Origin: Pseudomonas cannabina
GTDB lineage: Bacteria; Pseudomonadota; Gammaproteobacteria; Pseudomonadales; Pseudomonadaceae
Length of the DNA stretch: 64,000 nt
Direction of reading: 5' to 3'
Assembly (NCBI RefSeq): GCF_900100365.1
Contig: NZ_FNKU01000001.1
Location: 186,001-250,000 of the forward strand
This document shows, in pieces, positions 39,320 to 50,346 of the stretch. The first letter of the stretch is position 1. Every line of letters begins with the position of its first letter. The position numbers and the translations under genes are program-made. Below the pieces are notes generated by a model that saw only the letters and a program-made list of their open reading frames with translations, was not told the DNA's origin and searched no databases.

Positions 39320-40075
39320 ATGAACGAGACTTTGAAAACCGGGCGCGTACTGTGTCGGTATCGCTATGACGCGCTGGACCGGATTGCCGTCGTCGATCCC
39401 GAGGCGCAGGACGTGGTTTCGCGTTTCTATCAAAAGAACCGTTTGACGGTCGAGATACAGGGCGCTGTGCGTCGTTGTGTGTTTCACGGAGCAGACCGTT
39501 TGCTGGCGGAATATAAGACTGAAGGCTCCAGTGTCAGGGCGGACCTGCTGGGCACGGACATGCAAGGCAGCGTGCTGGAAGCTGTGAGCGGGCAAGAGCG
39601 CCAGTCGTTGGCTTACAGTCCCTATGGTCATCGCGCGCAGGGCGGCCCCTTTTCCGGTTTCAACGGCGAGCGCGCGGATCCCGTGACCGGGCATTACTTG
39701 CTGGGTAACGGCTACCGGGCGTTCAATCCGGTGCTGATGCGGTTCAATAGCCCGGACAGCCTGAGCCCATTCGGGCGGGGAGGCTTGAATGCGTATGCGT
39801 ATTGTCAGGGGGATCCGGTTAATCGGAGTGATCCTGGTGGGCATATTTCATCGTTCAGGCTGAAAAGCATGCGCATGCAATTCAATAAGAGCAGGCCGCT
39901 CACCATTGAGGGGCTGCCGGTCGAAATGATGGGAGAGATAATCAAGCACCTGTCTTTCACGGACGCGGCAGCACTGGGTCAAACGTCCATCAGGATGAAA
40001 GGGATAGTCGCCGGAGAGGTAGCCGGACAATTAGATAAGCGTTGGGTAGATGCGAATAATTTAGGGAGACGCTGA
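39320..40075 (+). CDS. Short RHS-core protein with F-box-like domain, truncated by a MITE
   Basis: The 251-residue product carries the RHS-associated core (YSPYGHR to AYAYCQGDPVNRSDPGG, residues 99-174). An F-box-like motif follows at about 195-235: GLPVEMMGEIIKHLSF then TDAAALGQTSIRMKGIV, with the spacing LPxE...I..hL...D...L...S. It lacks the long RHS shell of full polymorphic toxins. The stop (TGA at 40073-40075) lies inside the terminal repeat of an inserted element, so the last three residues are foreign. An ATG at 39278 is in frame, but its purine tract is too close; AGGA lies 11 bases before 39320. F-box domains recruit eukaryotic SCF ubiquitin ligases, so a host-directed role is possible but inferred. 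Confidence 0.75.
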   Translation: MNETLKTGRVLCRYRYDALDRIAVVDPEAQDVVSRFYQKNRLTVEIQGAVRRCVFHGADRLLAEYKTEGSSVRADLLGTDMQGSVLEAVSGQERQSLAYSPYGHRAQGGPFSGFNGERADPVTGHYLLGNGYRAFNPVLMRFNSPDSLSPFGRGGLNAYAYCQGDPVNRSDPGGHISSFRLKSMRMQFNKSRPLTIEGLPVEMMGEIIKHLSFTDAAALGQTSIRMKGIVAGEVAGQLDKRWVDANNLGRR

Positions 40076-40167
40076 TTTATTCTAAAACCCAGCTGTTGCC
40101 CCCAGATAAATCAAGGCCTCCAGAGCGTTGCAGGGACGAAAAATCGAATAAATCAGCGCCTCCTTAG
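40061..40167. mobile_element. 99-base MITE-like element with TTAG target duplication
   Basis: The element spans 40065-40163. Its left end GGAGACGCTGATTTATTC and the reverse complement of its right end GGAGGCGCTGATTTATTC match in 17 of 18 bases. Direct copies of TTAG flank it (40061-40064 and 40164-40167), the YTAR-type target of IS5-family transposases. It has no coding capacity. Deleting 103 bases (element plus one TTAG) rejoins the RHS/F-box frame exactly, which supports a true insertion. The mobilising IS is not in the window. Confidence 0.8.
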
Positions 40168-40556
40168 ATGTACTATCCGACTTGCACAATGCTGTGAAAA
40201 GCGAAACGGGCTCATCGCCCAGCATGTTCAAGAATGGCTCCTTCAAATCAAGGTTCGACAACGCGAAGGCGAACGCCGCGCGAAAAACGAGTGATCAAAT
40301 TAAGAAGGCTAAGAGTGAAGCACAAGCAGTACCTGATGAATTCACGAAGATACTGAATGCCACTGACCACCAATTTAATGAGGCAGTAGCTACTAACCGC
40401 CAAGCGCACGCAGGGTCTCCTGAAATGCTGCAATATATCGATGGGGTGGTGACACAACGTGCGAGCCTGTTGGACGCCTGGTATTACCGCGTTCATCTCA
40501 AAGGAAACATGACGCGGTTGGTAAATAAGATCCGCTCCACATTGAGTTCTCCCTGA
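40168..40556 (+). pseudogene. C-terminal part of the RHS/F-box gene, disconnected by the MITE
   Basis: This open frame of 129 residues continues the upstream RHS/F-box reading once the MITE is removed (...DANN-LDVLSDLHNAVKS...). It ends RLVNKIRSTLSSP and then TGA. It is hydrophilic and predicted helical, with a lysine-rich stretch and no family I recognise. It is visibly less GC-rich than the neighbouring core genes, suggesting horizontal origin. A TTG at 40182 could start a separate 124-residue protein, but no ribosome site supports it, so loss of this part is the likely result of the insertion. Confidence 0.7.
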
Positions 40557-40605
40557 TAGGGTCTCGACGCGCGCCCGACCGAGCCAGGTCCCAAACCACA
40601 CACCC

Positions 40606-41031
40606 TCACTTCTGCTGCTGCGCCAACAACCGCTCCAGCCTGGCCTCCAGCCGACGCTTGATCTCGGTCTCTATATGCGGGGCAAAGTCATCAATCACGT
40701 CCTGCATGATCAATTGCGCGGCGGCGCGCAGTTCGGTGTCCAGGTGCAACAGCGCATCGGGATTAGGCAGCGCTTGAGCCTGCTGAACCTGTTGCACCTG
40801 CGCGACAGACTCATCAGGCGTCAGGGTCGGGATATCTTCTTCGTCGAAGTCCTGTTGATGCGCGGTATTGGGCCGGTTGCCGACCACGTCGAACAACAAC
40901 GGAATCTGCCCTTCGCGTTGAACCGTGTCGTTCAGCAGCGGGGGTTGGTTGGCGTCGTCGCCGAGCAATTGGCGGATCGATTCGAGGTCGTCCAGTAAAT
41001 GCGCGGATCCAGCTTTGTTTGAAGTGTCCAT
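40606..41031 (-). CDS. Conserved hypothetical protein downstream of holC
   Basis: A 141-residue acidic protein. It starts MDTSNKAGSAHLLDDLESIRQLLGD, has a disordered glutamine/proline-rich middle (about 60-100) and a C-terminal helical segment (LIMQDVIDDFAPHIETEIKRRLEARLERLLAQQQK) likely to form a coiled coil. It starts seven bases after the holC stop in the same direction. The same gene occurs between holC and valS in other pseudomonads, so a link to replication or tRNA charging is only by neighbourhood. The upstream extension to 41139 overlaps holC and is rejected. Confidence 0.78.
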   Translation of the reverse strand: MDTSNKAGSAHLLDDLESIRQLLGDDANQPPLLNDTVQREGQIPLLFDVVGNRPNTAHQQDFDEEDIPTLTPDESVAQVQQVQQAQALPNPDALLHLDTELRAAAQLIMQDVIDDFAPHIETEIKRRLEARLERLLAQQQK

Positions 41032-41038
41032 CGGGTCC

Positions 41039-41467
41039 TCAAAGACGCTGCAGTCGGTGATCTTGCGGAGGATAGCCCTGTTCGCGGTAGGAACGGAAAC
41101 TCTCGCGTGCGGCAAGGCGTATGGCCGGGTCTTCGACAACCACTTCCGCCACGCGGGCGAATCGGCTGAAAAAGGCCGGAATGCTCAGGTCGAGGTTGAC
41201 CAACAGGTCGTCGTGCGCACCCGGATCTGCGCCAAGGCCCAGCACCACCGGGGCATCGTGATCGCTCTCGGCGTCGCCATGGGGCAGAAACACTTCGCCC
41301 TTGAAGCGCCAGAGTCGGGCGTCGAGGTCTTTGCGCTGCGCGGCATCGCTGCAGTGCAGGTAAACCTTGTGACCGAGCCGCCAGGCTTTTTCCGTCAGTT
41401 TGCAGGCAAAGTCCAGGCGAGCAGCCGGGTCGGCACTGGGCAGAATGTAAAAATCGACTTGAGTCAT
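41039..41467 (-). CDS. holC: DNA polymerase III subunit chi
   Basis: A 142-residue clamp-loader accessory subunit that links SSB to the psi subunit of the holoenzyme. The family start TQVDFYILPSADPAARLDFACKLTEKAW and the VYLHCSDAAQRKDLDARLWRFKGEVFLPH region are clear. The start at 41465-41467 gives normal length; the 59 extra upstream codons overlap the pepA end in another frame and are not used. It lies between pepA and the small conserved gene in one direction. Confidence 0.94.
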   Translation of the reverse strand: MTQVDFYILPSADPAARLDFACKLTEKAWRLGHKVYLHCSDAAQRKDLDARLWRFKGEVFLPHGDAESDHDAPVVLGLGADPGAHDDLLVNLDLSIPAFFSRFARVAEVVVEDPAIRLAARESFRSYREQGYPPQDHRLQRL

Positions 41468-41526
41468 GTGGGGTCCGGAACCAGTGGCGTATCGAGGGTG
41501 AGCCCGATACGCCAGGGTTGCTTTAC

Positions 41527-43335
<1,809 letters not shown>

Positions 43336-44463
43336 TTGATTGTCTTTCGTTATCTTTCTCGAGAAGTACTGCTTACCCTGAGCGCGGTCAGCGCCGTGCT
43401 GCTGGTGTTCATCATGAGCGGACGGTTCATCAAGTACCTGGCGCAGGCCGCTTCCGGGGCGCTTGATCCGGGCGTGCTGTTCATGATCATGGGCTTCCGC
43501 CTGCCGGGCTTTTTGCAGGTGATTCTGCCACTGGGGCTGTTTCTCGGCATTCTGATGGCATACGGCCGTCTGTATCTGGAAAGTGAAATGACCGTGCTGG
43601 CCGCGACCGGCATGAGCCAGCAGCGTTTGCTCGCCATCACCATGGGCCCGGCGGCGCTGGTCGGGCTGGTGGTCGCCTGGCTGAGTTTCAGCCTCGCTCC
43701 ACAGGGGGCTGCGCAGTTTTCGCAGCTGATCAACCAGCAGGATGCGATGACCGAGTTCGACACGCTGGTGCCGGGTCGCTTCCAGGCATTGCGTGACGGT
43801 ACGCGTATCACCTACACCAAGGAGCTTTCCGATGATCGCTCGCAACTGACCGGCGTCTTCATTTCCGAAAAGCGCATGTCCAGCGACAAGAGCAAGGACA
43901 ACGGTATTACCGTGCTGGTGGCCGAGAAGGGGCATCAGGAGGTCCAGCCCAATGGCAGCCGCTTCCTGATTCTGGAAAACGGCTATCGCTATGACGGTAA
44001 TCCGGGGGCTGCCGATTACCGCGTGATCAAGTACGACACCTATGGTGCGGCATTGCCCAAGCCGGAAATCAGTGAAGAGGTCACCGACCGCGAAGCCATC
44101 CCGACCAGCGAGCTGTTCGGTAATCGCACCGCGCGTTCCGTTGCCGAGCTGCAATGGCGTATCTCTCTGCCGCTGTCGGTGTTCATCGTGACCTTGATGG
44201 CCATTCCGCTGTCGCGCGTCAACCCTCTCCAGGGCCGCTACCTGAAGCTGCTGCCGGCGATCCTGTTGTACATGTCGTACCTGGCCATTCTGATCTCGGT
44301 GCGCAGTTCGCTGGAGAAAGGCAAGCTGCCGCTCAGTCTGGGCATGTGGTGGGTGCATGCCATCTACTTGGCCATCGGCCTTGTGCTGTTCTACTGGGAG
44401 CCTATACGTTTGAAAATGGCGAGTCGTCGTAGCGTCACGGAGGTGACTCGTGGTCAAGCTTGA
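43336..44463 (+). CDS. lptF: LPS export ABC transporter permease LptF
   Basis: A 375-residue inner-membrane permease of the LptB2FG complex that extracts lipopolysaccharide toward LptC-A-D. The typical start IVFRYLSREVLLTLSAVSAVLLVFIMSGRFIKYL and membrane helices at both ends flank a periplasmic beta-jellyroll domain (about residues 130-265). The start is TTG, eight bases after GGAG; an in-frame GTG at 43327 overlaps the ribosome site. The end overlaps lptG by 14 bases. Confidence 0.93.
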   Translation: MIVFRYLSREVLLTLSAVSAVLLVFIMSGRFIKYLAQAASGALDPGVLFMIMGFRLPGFLQVILPLGLFLGILMAYGRLYLESEMTVLAATGMSQQRLLAITMGPAALVGLVVAWLSFSLAPQGAAQFSQLINQQDAMTEFDTLVPGRFQALRDGTRITYTKELSDDRSQLTGVFISEKRMSSDKSKDNGITVLVAEKGHQEVQPNGSRFLILENGYRYDGNPGAADYRVIKYDTYGAALPKPEISEEVTDREAIPTSELFGNRTARSVAELQWRISLPLSVFIVTLMAIPLSRVNPLQGRYLKLLPAILLYMSYLAILISVRSSLEKGKLPLSLGMWWVHAIYLAIGLVLFYWEPIRLKMASRRSVTEVTRGQA

Positions 44464-45511
44464 TCGTTACATCGGTAAAAGCGTGCTGCTGGCGATCCTG
44501 GCGGTGCTGGGGATCATTCTGGGGCTGGTTTCGCTGTTCGCGTTCATCGACGAGATGGGCGATATCAGCGACACCTACACGCTGCCGGATGCCCTCAGCT
44601 ACGTCATGATGACCGCGCCGCGCAGGGTCTACGACACCTTGCCGATGGCTGCCCTGATCGGCTGTCTGATCGGTCTGGGTTCGCTGGCCAGCAGCAGCGA
44701 GCTGACCATCATGCGTGCCGCCGGTGTGTCCATCGGGCGGATCGTCTGGGCGGTCATGAAGCCGATGCTGTTGCTGATGATCGCTGGCGTGCTGGTCGGT
44801 GAATACGTCGCGCCTTACGCCGAGAACAAGGCTCAGGCGGCACGTTCGCTGGCGCAGGGGCTGGGTGATGCGCAAAGCGCCAAACACGGTCTGTGGCATC
44901 GGCAGGGCGAGGAATTCATTCACATCAACACGGTGCAGCCTAACGGGCTGATGCTGGGTGTCACGCGTTATCGCTTCGACGACCAGCGCCACATGCTGAC
45001 GTCCAGTTTTGCCAAGGAAGCCCACTTCAAGACCGATTACTGGGAATTGAAGGACGTGACTACCACGCATTTCAATGACGGCCGTACCGAAGTCATCAAT
45101 ACGCCGGACGAGCGCTGGGATGTGTCGCTCAGCCCGCAACTGCTCAGCACCGTCATCATGCCGCCCGAGTCGCTGTCGATCAGCGGTCTCTGGAGCTACG
45201 CGCACTATCTGGCCGATCAGGGCCTGAGCAACGGCCGTTACTGGCTGGCGTTCTGGACCAAAGTATTGCAACCCGCCGTAACCGTGGCACTGGTGTTGAT
45301 GGCCATTTCCTTCATCTTTGGTCCGCTGCGTTCTGTAACGCTGGGGCAGCGGGTGTTCACAGGGGTTGTGGTCGGTTTCACCTTCCGCATCATTCAGGAC
45401 CTGCTGGGCCCGTCGAGCCTGCTGTTTGGCTTCCCGCCGCTGCTGGCTGTGCTGCTGCCTGCCGGGGTGTGTGCGCTGGCAGGTGTGCTGTTGCTGCGTC
45501 GCGCGGGGTAA
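44450..45511 (+). CDS. lptG: LPS export ABC transporter permease LptG
   Basis: A 353-residue partner of LptF with the family start MVKLDRYIGKSVLLAILAVLGIILGLVSLFAFIDE and six membrane helices around a periplasmic domain. It begins with GTG inside lptF, preceded by GGAGGTGA, giving coupled translation of the permease pair. A terminator follows 17 bases after the stop. The ATPase LptB is encoded elsewhere. Confidence 0.95.
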   Translation: MVKLDRYIGKSVLLAILAVLGIILGLVSLFAFIDEMGDISDTYTLPDALSYVMMTAPRRVYDTLPMAALIGCLIGLGSLASSSELTIMRAAGVSIGRIVWAVMKPMLLLMIAGVLVGEYVAPYAENKAQAARSLAQGLGDAQSAKHGLWHRQGEEFIHINTVQPNGLMLGVTRYRFDDQRHMLTSSFAKEAHFKTDYWELKDVTTTHFNDGRTEVINTPDERWDVSLSPQLLSTVIMPPESLSISGLWSYAHYLADQGLSNGRYWLAFWTKVLQPAVTVALVLMAISFIFGPLRSVTLGQRVFTGVVVGFTFRIIQDLLGPSSLLFGFPPLLAVLLPAGVCALAGVLLLRRAG

Positions 45512-45528
45512 CGCGTCACAACGTCACT

Positions 45529-45557
45529 GAAAAAGCCGACCTCGTGTCGGCTTTTTC
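45529..45557 (+). terminator. Intrinsic terminator of lptFG
   Basis: GAAAAAGCCGAC pairs perfectly with GTCGGCTTTTTC around CTCGT, giving a strong stem whose right arm ends in a T run. Confidence 0.88.
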
Positions 45558-45615
45558 ATGCGCAATGGTCCGCACCGCACGACGCAGAAGTTCGCTGTTT
45601 ACCGGATCACAGATG

Positions 45616-45653
45616 CACAAAAGCCTCTGACATCGCTGCCAGAGGCTTTTGTG
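45616..45653 (-). terminator. Probable terminator of the cold-shock gene
   Basis: CACAAAAGCCTCTG and CAGAGGCTTTTGTG pair perfectly over a 10-base loop just downstream of the cold-shock gene stop. It has a short T run on the minus strand and could also act in the opposite direction. Confidence 0.8.
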
Positions 45654-45663
45654 TAAGTGTTGC

Positions 45664-45876
45664 TTAGCCTTCTGCCTGAACTTCGTCAGCCTGCAGACCT
45701 TTCTGGCCCTGTACCGAAACGAAGGTAACTTTCTGGCCTTCTTTCAGGCTCTTGAAGCCGTTACCCTGAATCGCGCGGAAGTGTACGAACAGATCCGGCC
45801 CGCTCTCAGGAGTGATAAAACCAAAACCTTTCTCGTCATTGAACCACTTGACGGTACCGCTCTGACGTTCAGCCAT
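45664..45876 (-). CDS. Cold-shock domain protein (CspA family)
   Basis: A 70-residue single cold-shock-domain protein. The RNA-binding motifs KGFGFI (RNP1) and DLFVHF (RNP2) are complete. It acts as an RNA chaperone. The start is ATG 45874-45876 with an AAGGAAA site; the longer reading to 45921 is not needed. A 403-base non-coding stretch lies upstream, long enough for the extended 5' leader often found on cold-shock mRNAs, though the promoter is not placed. Confidence 0.93.
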   Translation of the reverse strand: MAERQSGTVKWFNDEKGFGFITPESGPDLFVHFRAIQGNGFKSLKEGQKVTFVSVQGQKGLQADEVQAEG

Positions 45877-46279
45877 TTTCTTATTTCCTTTGACGCTTGA
45901 ATTAATGACAGCCTCTTTCACAGGAAAGAGTACTGGGGCTGGTTGCAGGAAGTAAGAAACGTAGAGCGGGTTGTAGCAACCTAGAGCTACTGCCCAGGTC
46001 CAGATTCAGCGACCCATGCAAACACAGTTCAGAAACTCTACGCCAACTCTCATTACAAAAACAAGCCCCTGTGTTTGCAGGCTTTTGCACCCGTTTTACG
46101 GGGCTTCGACGAGGGCGTACGGGTGTTCACTGATTAAGTGCAAGCGCAGGCGCCTTATAATATTTTGCACTTTATAGGTGCGTTTCGGGCATAACCCGTT
46201 CACTGTTCCCGAAAGGTTGAAGTCTTCGGGAACAGCAGTTTGGGTGCGAAACCTGTCGGTGTTTTTTTGACGCCTTTAT
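45877..46279. promoter_or_regulatory. Intergenic region between gcvT and the cold-shock gene
   Basis: These 403 bases hold the cold-shock promoter and leader. A perfect inverted repeat AAGTGCAA (46136-46143) and TTGCACTT (46165-46172) brackets the AT-rich core TTATAATATT. A second hairpin GTTCCCGAA/TTCGGGAAC (46205-46213, 46225-46233) lies between it and the gcvT stop but lacks a T run on the minus strand. No gene is supported. Confidence 0.5.
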
Positions 46280-47404
46280 TTAGCCACGGAAGTAACGTTG
46301 TGCAACGAAAGGCATTTTAGTTACACGCATCGGGACTTTCTTGCCACGTACCATGGCCCAGACCGGGGTATCCAGCGCTGTGTACTGGCTTTCCAGATAA
46401 CCCATTGCCAATGGACCGCCCAGGCTAGGGCCGAAGCCGCCGCTGCACACGGTGCCGATGACCGAATCCTGCTCATCGACGATCTGCGTGCCTTCCCGCA
46501 CCGGAGTGCGTTCCTGTGACAACAGGCCGACGCGCTTCTTGTTCACGCCTTTTTGCTGTTGCGCGAAGACCTGTTCGGCACCTGGAAAACCGCCCGCGCG
46601 GGCGCCGTCAGCGCGGCGCACTTTGGAGATCGCCCACAGCAGGCTGGCTTGAATCGGTGAGGTCTCGGTGTCCATGTCATGCCCGTACAGGCACAGGCCT
46701 GCTTCCAGACGCAGCGAGTCACGCGCGCCAAGGCCGATAGGGGCGACTTCAGGCTCTTCCAGCAGACGACGCGCCAAGGCTTCTGCCTGCTCGGCCGGGA
46801 CCGAGATTTCATAGCCGTCTTCACCGGTGTAGCCCGAGCGACTGACGTAGCACTGAACGCCCAGCAGCGTGACACTGGCGAATTGCATGAACGTCATGCT
46901 CGCTACCTCGGGTGCAAGGCGCGCCAGTACCGTTACGGCCTGCGGACCTTGCAGCGCAAGCAGGGCGCGTTCTTCGAACAGCGGTTCGATCGTGCATTGA
47001 CCGGACAGGTGCTGGCGAAGGTGGGCGAGGTCCTGTTCCTTGCAGGCGGCGTTTACAACCAGCATCAATTGCCCGTTACCAAGGTTGGCGACCATCAGGT
47101 CGTCGAGGATGCCGCCGGACTCATTGGTGAACATCGCATAGCGCTGCATACCGACTGGCAGATCGATGATGTCGACGGGCACCAGCGTTTCCAGCGCCTT
47201 GGCGGCACCGGCACCGCCGAGGCGGATCTGCCCCATGTGCGAGACATCGAACAGCCCCGCCTGAGCGCGGGTGTGCAGGTGTTCCTTCATCACACCGGCC
47301 GGGTATTGCACGGGCATGTCGTAGCCGGCGAAAGGCACCATCTTCGCGCCCAGCGCGCGGTGAAGGGCGTGCAAAGGGGTGATCAGCAGCTTCTCTGTGG
47401 ACAT
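46280..47404 (-). CDS. gcvT: Glycine cleavage system T protein (aminomethyltransferase)
   Basis: A 374-residue aminomethyltransferase that releases ammonia from the aminomethyl group on lipoyl-GcvH and forms 5,10-methylene-tetrahydrofolate. Family features include LHRALGAKMVPFAGYDMPVQYPAG, FDVSHMGQ and the C-terminal SPSLGGPLAMGYL. It is the third gene of a gcvH-gcvP-gcvT unit read leftwards, 67 bases after gcvP. The start is ATG with GAGGAA upstream. Confidence 0.95.
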   Translation of the reverse strand: MSTEKLLITPLHALHRALGAKMVPFAGYDMPVQYPAGVMKEHLHTRAQAGLFDVSHMGQIRLGGAGAAKALETLVPVDIIDLPVGMQRYAMFTNESGGILDDLMVANLGNGQLMLVVNAACKEQDLAHLRQHLSGQCTIEPLFEERALLALQGPQAVTVLARLAPEVASMTFMQFASVTLLGVQCYVSRSGYTGEDGYEISVPAEQAEALARRLLEEPEVAPIGLGARDSLRLEAGLCLYGHDMDTETSPIQASLLWAISKVRRADGARAGGFPGAEQVFAQQQKGVNKKRVGLLSQERTPVREGTQIVDEQDSVIGTVCSGGFGPSLGGPLAMGYLESQYTALDTPVWAMVRGKKVPMRVTKMPFVAQRYFRG

Positions 47405-47471
47405 TTTGATTCCTCGTAAGGCAAGCCATGCGCCTGCGCCCTGACCAACGGCGCAGGCTGGCAGCAGGCGA

Positions 47472-50336
47472 TCAGGCTTCCTGATAGCTCTCGATGGACG
47501 GGCAGGCGCAGACCAGATTGCGGTCGCCGAATACGTTGTCGACGCGTCCGACCGGAGGCCAGTACTTGTTTTCGATCAACGAATCGACCGGATACACCGC
47601 TTGCTCGCGGCTGTAAGGGTGACTCCACTGGCCGACGATTTCCGCAGCGGTGTGCGGTGCGTTTTTCAGTGGATTGTCGTCCTTGTCCAGCGTGCCTTCT
47701 TCAACCGCACGGATTTCTTCGCGGATCTTGATCATGGCGTCGCAGAAGCGGTCCAGTTCTTCTCTGGATTCACTTTCGGTCGGCTCGATCATCAGCGTTC
47801 CGGCCACCGGGAACGACATGGTCGGTGCGTGGAAGCCGAAGTCGATCAGGCGCTTGGCCACGTCATCGACGCTGATGCCGCTGCTGTCCTTGATCGGGCG
47901 CAGGTCAAGGATGCACTCATGCGCAACCAGACCGTTGGCGCCGGTGTACAGCACCGGGTAATGCTCTTCCAGGCGCCGCGAAATGTAGTTGGCATTGAGG
48001 ATCGCCAGTTGCGAGGCGCGCTTGAGGCCTTCGCCGCCCATCATGCGGATGTACATCCAGGTGATCGGCAGGATGCTGGCGCTGCCGAATGGCGCTGCGC
48101 AGACCGCGCCTTCCTTGCGTTCCATGCGTGCGTGCCCCGGCATGAACGGCGCGAGGTGAGACTTGACGCCAATCGGGCCGACGCCCGGGCCACCGCCGCC
48201 GTGCGGAATGCAGAAGGTCTTGTGCAGGTTGAGGTGCGAGACGTCGCCGCCGAACTTGCCCGGCGCGCACAAGCCGACCATCGCGTTCATGTTGGCGCCA
48301 TCGATGTAAACCTGGCCGCCGTTGTCATGAACGATGCCGCAGATTTCGCGAATGCCTTCTTCGAACACGCCGTGGGTCGACGGGTAGGTGATCATCAGCG
48401 CTGCAAGCTGGTCGCGGTGCTGAACGGCCTTGGCGCGCAGGTCTTCGATGTCGACGTTGCCGCGCGCATCACAGGCGGTCACCACGACGCGCATGCCGGC
48501 CATGTTGGCGGTCGCCGGGTTGGTGCCGTGCGCCGATGACGGGATCAGGCAGATGTCACGGTGCTCGTCGCCACGGCTCTGATGATAAGCGCGGATCGCC
48601 AGCAGGCCGGCGTATTCACCCTGGGAGCCCGCGTTCGGTTGCAGCGAAATCGCGTCATAGCCAGTGGCCGCGCAGAGCATGGTCTCCAGTTCGTCGGTCA
48701 GTTGCTGGTAGCCAGCGCTCTGCTCGGCAGGGGCGAAGGGGTGGAGATTGCCGAACTCGGCCCAGGTCACCGGGATCATTTCGCTGGCGGCGTTGAGCTT
48801 CATGGTGCACGAGCCCAGCGGGATCATGGTGCGGTCCAGTGCCAGGTCCTTGTCGGCCAGCTTGCGCAGGTAGCGCATCAGCTCGGTTTCAGAGTGATAG
48901 CGGTTGAATACCGGATGGCTGAGGATGGCCGATTGGCGCTGCAGAGCAGCGGGCAGACGCGACTGAACGCTGTCTGCCAGTGCGGCGAAATCCGGAAGGC
49001 TCTGACCATCGCTGGCGAAGATTTCCCACAGCGTTTCGACCGCCGACTGTGACGTGGTTTCGTCGAGTGACAGGCCCAGACGCTGATCGTCGATTTCGCG
49101 CAGGTTGATGTGACGCGAGCGGGCGGCAGCATGCAGTGCGGCGGTCTGGCTGCCGGTGACCAGCGTCAGGGTGTCGAAAAAGAACGCTTGTTCGGCTTTC
49201 AGGCCCAGTTGGCTCAAGCCTTCGGCCAGGATCGCGGTCAGGTGGTGCACGCGGTTGGCGATCTGTGTCAGGCCGCGCGGGCCGTGATACACCGCGTACA
49301 TGCTGGCGATATTGGCCAGCAATACCTGTGCGGTGCAAATGTTGCTGGTCGCCTTTTCGCGGCGGATATGCTGTTCGCGGGTTTGCATGGCCAGGCGCAG
49401 GGCCTGCTTGCCGTGGCGATCCACCGACACGCCGACCAGACGGCCCGGCATGTCACGCTTGAACGCGTCGCGCGTCGAGAAATAGGCCGCATGCGGGCCG
49501 CCGAAGCCCAACGGCACACCGAAGCGTTGCGCACTGCCGATAGCCACGTCTGCGCCGAACTCGCCCGGCGGGGTCAGCAGGGTCAGGGCCAGCAGATCGG
49601 CCGCCACCGCTACCAGCGCGTTGGCAGCGTGGAAGCGCTCGACCAGTTCGCGGTAATCGAACACGTCACCATTGCTGGCCGGGTATTGCAGCAGCGCACC
49701 GAAGTAATCGCTGACATCGCCCAGCTCGGTCTCATCGGCAACCACGACCGTGATCCCCAGCGGTTCGGCACGGGTGCGCAATACATCGAGGGTCTGCGGG
49801 TGGCAGTGGCTGGAGGCGAAGAACTGCTGACTGCTTTTGTTCTTGCTCAGGCGCTTGCAGAACGTCATCGCTTCCGCCGCTGCGGTGGCTTCGTCCAGCA
49901 GCGAGGCGTTGGCAATCGGCAGGCCGGTCAGGTCGCTGATCAGGGTCTGGAAATTGAGCAGCGACTCCAGACGGCCTTGGGAGATTTCCGGTTGATACGG
50001 GGTATAAGCGGTGTACCAGGCCGGGTTTTCCAGCAGGTTGCGCAGGATTGGCGCAGGTGTATGGGTGTTGTAGTAACCCTGGCCGATGTAGGTTTTGAAC
50101 AGCTGGTTCTTGCTGGCGATGGCTTTGATGGACGCCAGCGCATCGGCTTCGCTCTGTCCGGCAGGCAGATCGAGCACGCTGGTGCCCTTGATGCTTTCCG
50201 GGATCACGCTTTCGCTCAATGCTTCGATGGAGTCAAAACCCAACGTTTGCAACATGGCCAGCTCGTCGTCGGCGCGCGGGCCGATGTGACGGGCGATAAA
50301 TTCGTTGGCGGTGCTCAGTTGAATACGGTCAGTCAT
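47472..50336 (-). CDS. gcvP: Glycine dehydrogenase (decarboxylating) GcvP
   Basis: A 954-residue PLP-dependent P protein that decarboxylates glycine and passes the aminomethyl group to lipoyl-GcvH. Both halves of the family are fused as usual in Proteobacteria. The PLP-lysine region is [21 protein letters not shown] near residue 700. The N-terminal start [19 protein letters not shown] is typical. It follows gcvH by 10 bases. With GcvT, GcvH and an Lpd encoded elsewhere it completes the glycine cleavage cycle. Confidence 0.97.
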   Translation of the reverse strand: MTDRIQLSTANEFIARHIGPRADDELAMLQTLGFDSIEALSESVIPESIKGTSVLDLPAGQSEADALASIKAIASKNQLFKTYIGQGYYNTHTPAPILRNLLENPAWYTAYTPYQPEISQGRLESLLNFQTLISDLTGLPIANASLLDEATAAAEAMTFCKRLSKNKSSQQFFASSHCHPQTLDVLRTRAEPLGITVVVADETELGDVSDYFGALLQYPASNGDVFDYRELVERFHAANALVAVAADLLALTLLTPPGEFGADVAIGSAQRFGVPLGFGGPHAAYFSTRDAFKRDMPGRLVGVSVDRHGKQALRLAMQTREQHIRREKATSNICTAQVLLANIASMYAVYHGPRGLTQIANRVHHLTAILAEGLSQLGLKAEQAFFFDTLTLVTGSQTAALHAAARSRHINLREIDDQRLGLSLDETTSQSAVETLWEIFASDGQSLPDFAALADSVQSRLPAALQRQSAILSHPVFNRYHSETELMRYLRKLADKDLALDRTMIPLGSCTMKLNAASEMIPVTWAEFGNLHPFAPAEQSAGYQQLTDELETMLCAATGYDAISLQPNAGSQGEYAGLLAIRAYHQSRGDEHRDICLIPSSAHGTNPATANMAGMRVVVTACDARGNVDIEDLRAKAVQHRDQLAALMITYPSTHGVFEEGIREICGIVHDNGGQVYIDGANMNAMVGLCAPGKFGGDVSHLNLHKTFCIPHGGGGPGVGPIGVKSHLAPFMPGHARMERKEGAVCAAPFGSASILPITWMYIRMMGGEGLKRASQLAILNANYISRRLEEHYPVLYTGANGLVAHECILDLRPIKDSSGISVDDVAKRLIDFGFHAPTMSFPVAGTLMIEPTESESREELDRFCDAMIKIREEIRAVEEGTLDKDDNPLKNAPHTAAEIVGQWSHPYSREQAVYPVDSLIENKYWPPVGRVDNVFGDRNLVCACPSIESYQEA

Positions 50337-50346
50337 GGCGTGCTCC

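Noticed and set aside
40182..40556. An independent 124-residue gene starting at TTG 40182
   Set aside because: No ribosome site precedes it and the frame joins perfectly to the RHS/F-box gene when the MITE is removed.
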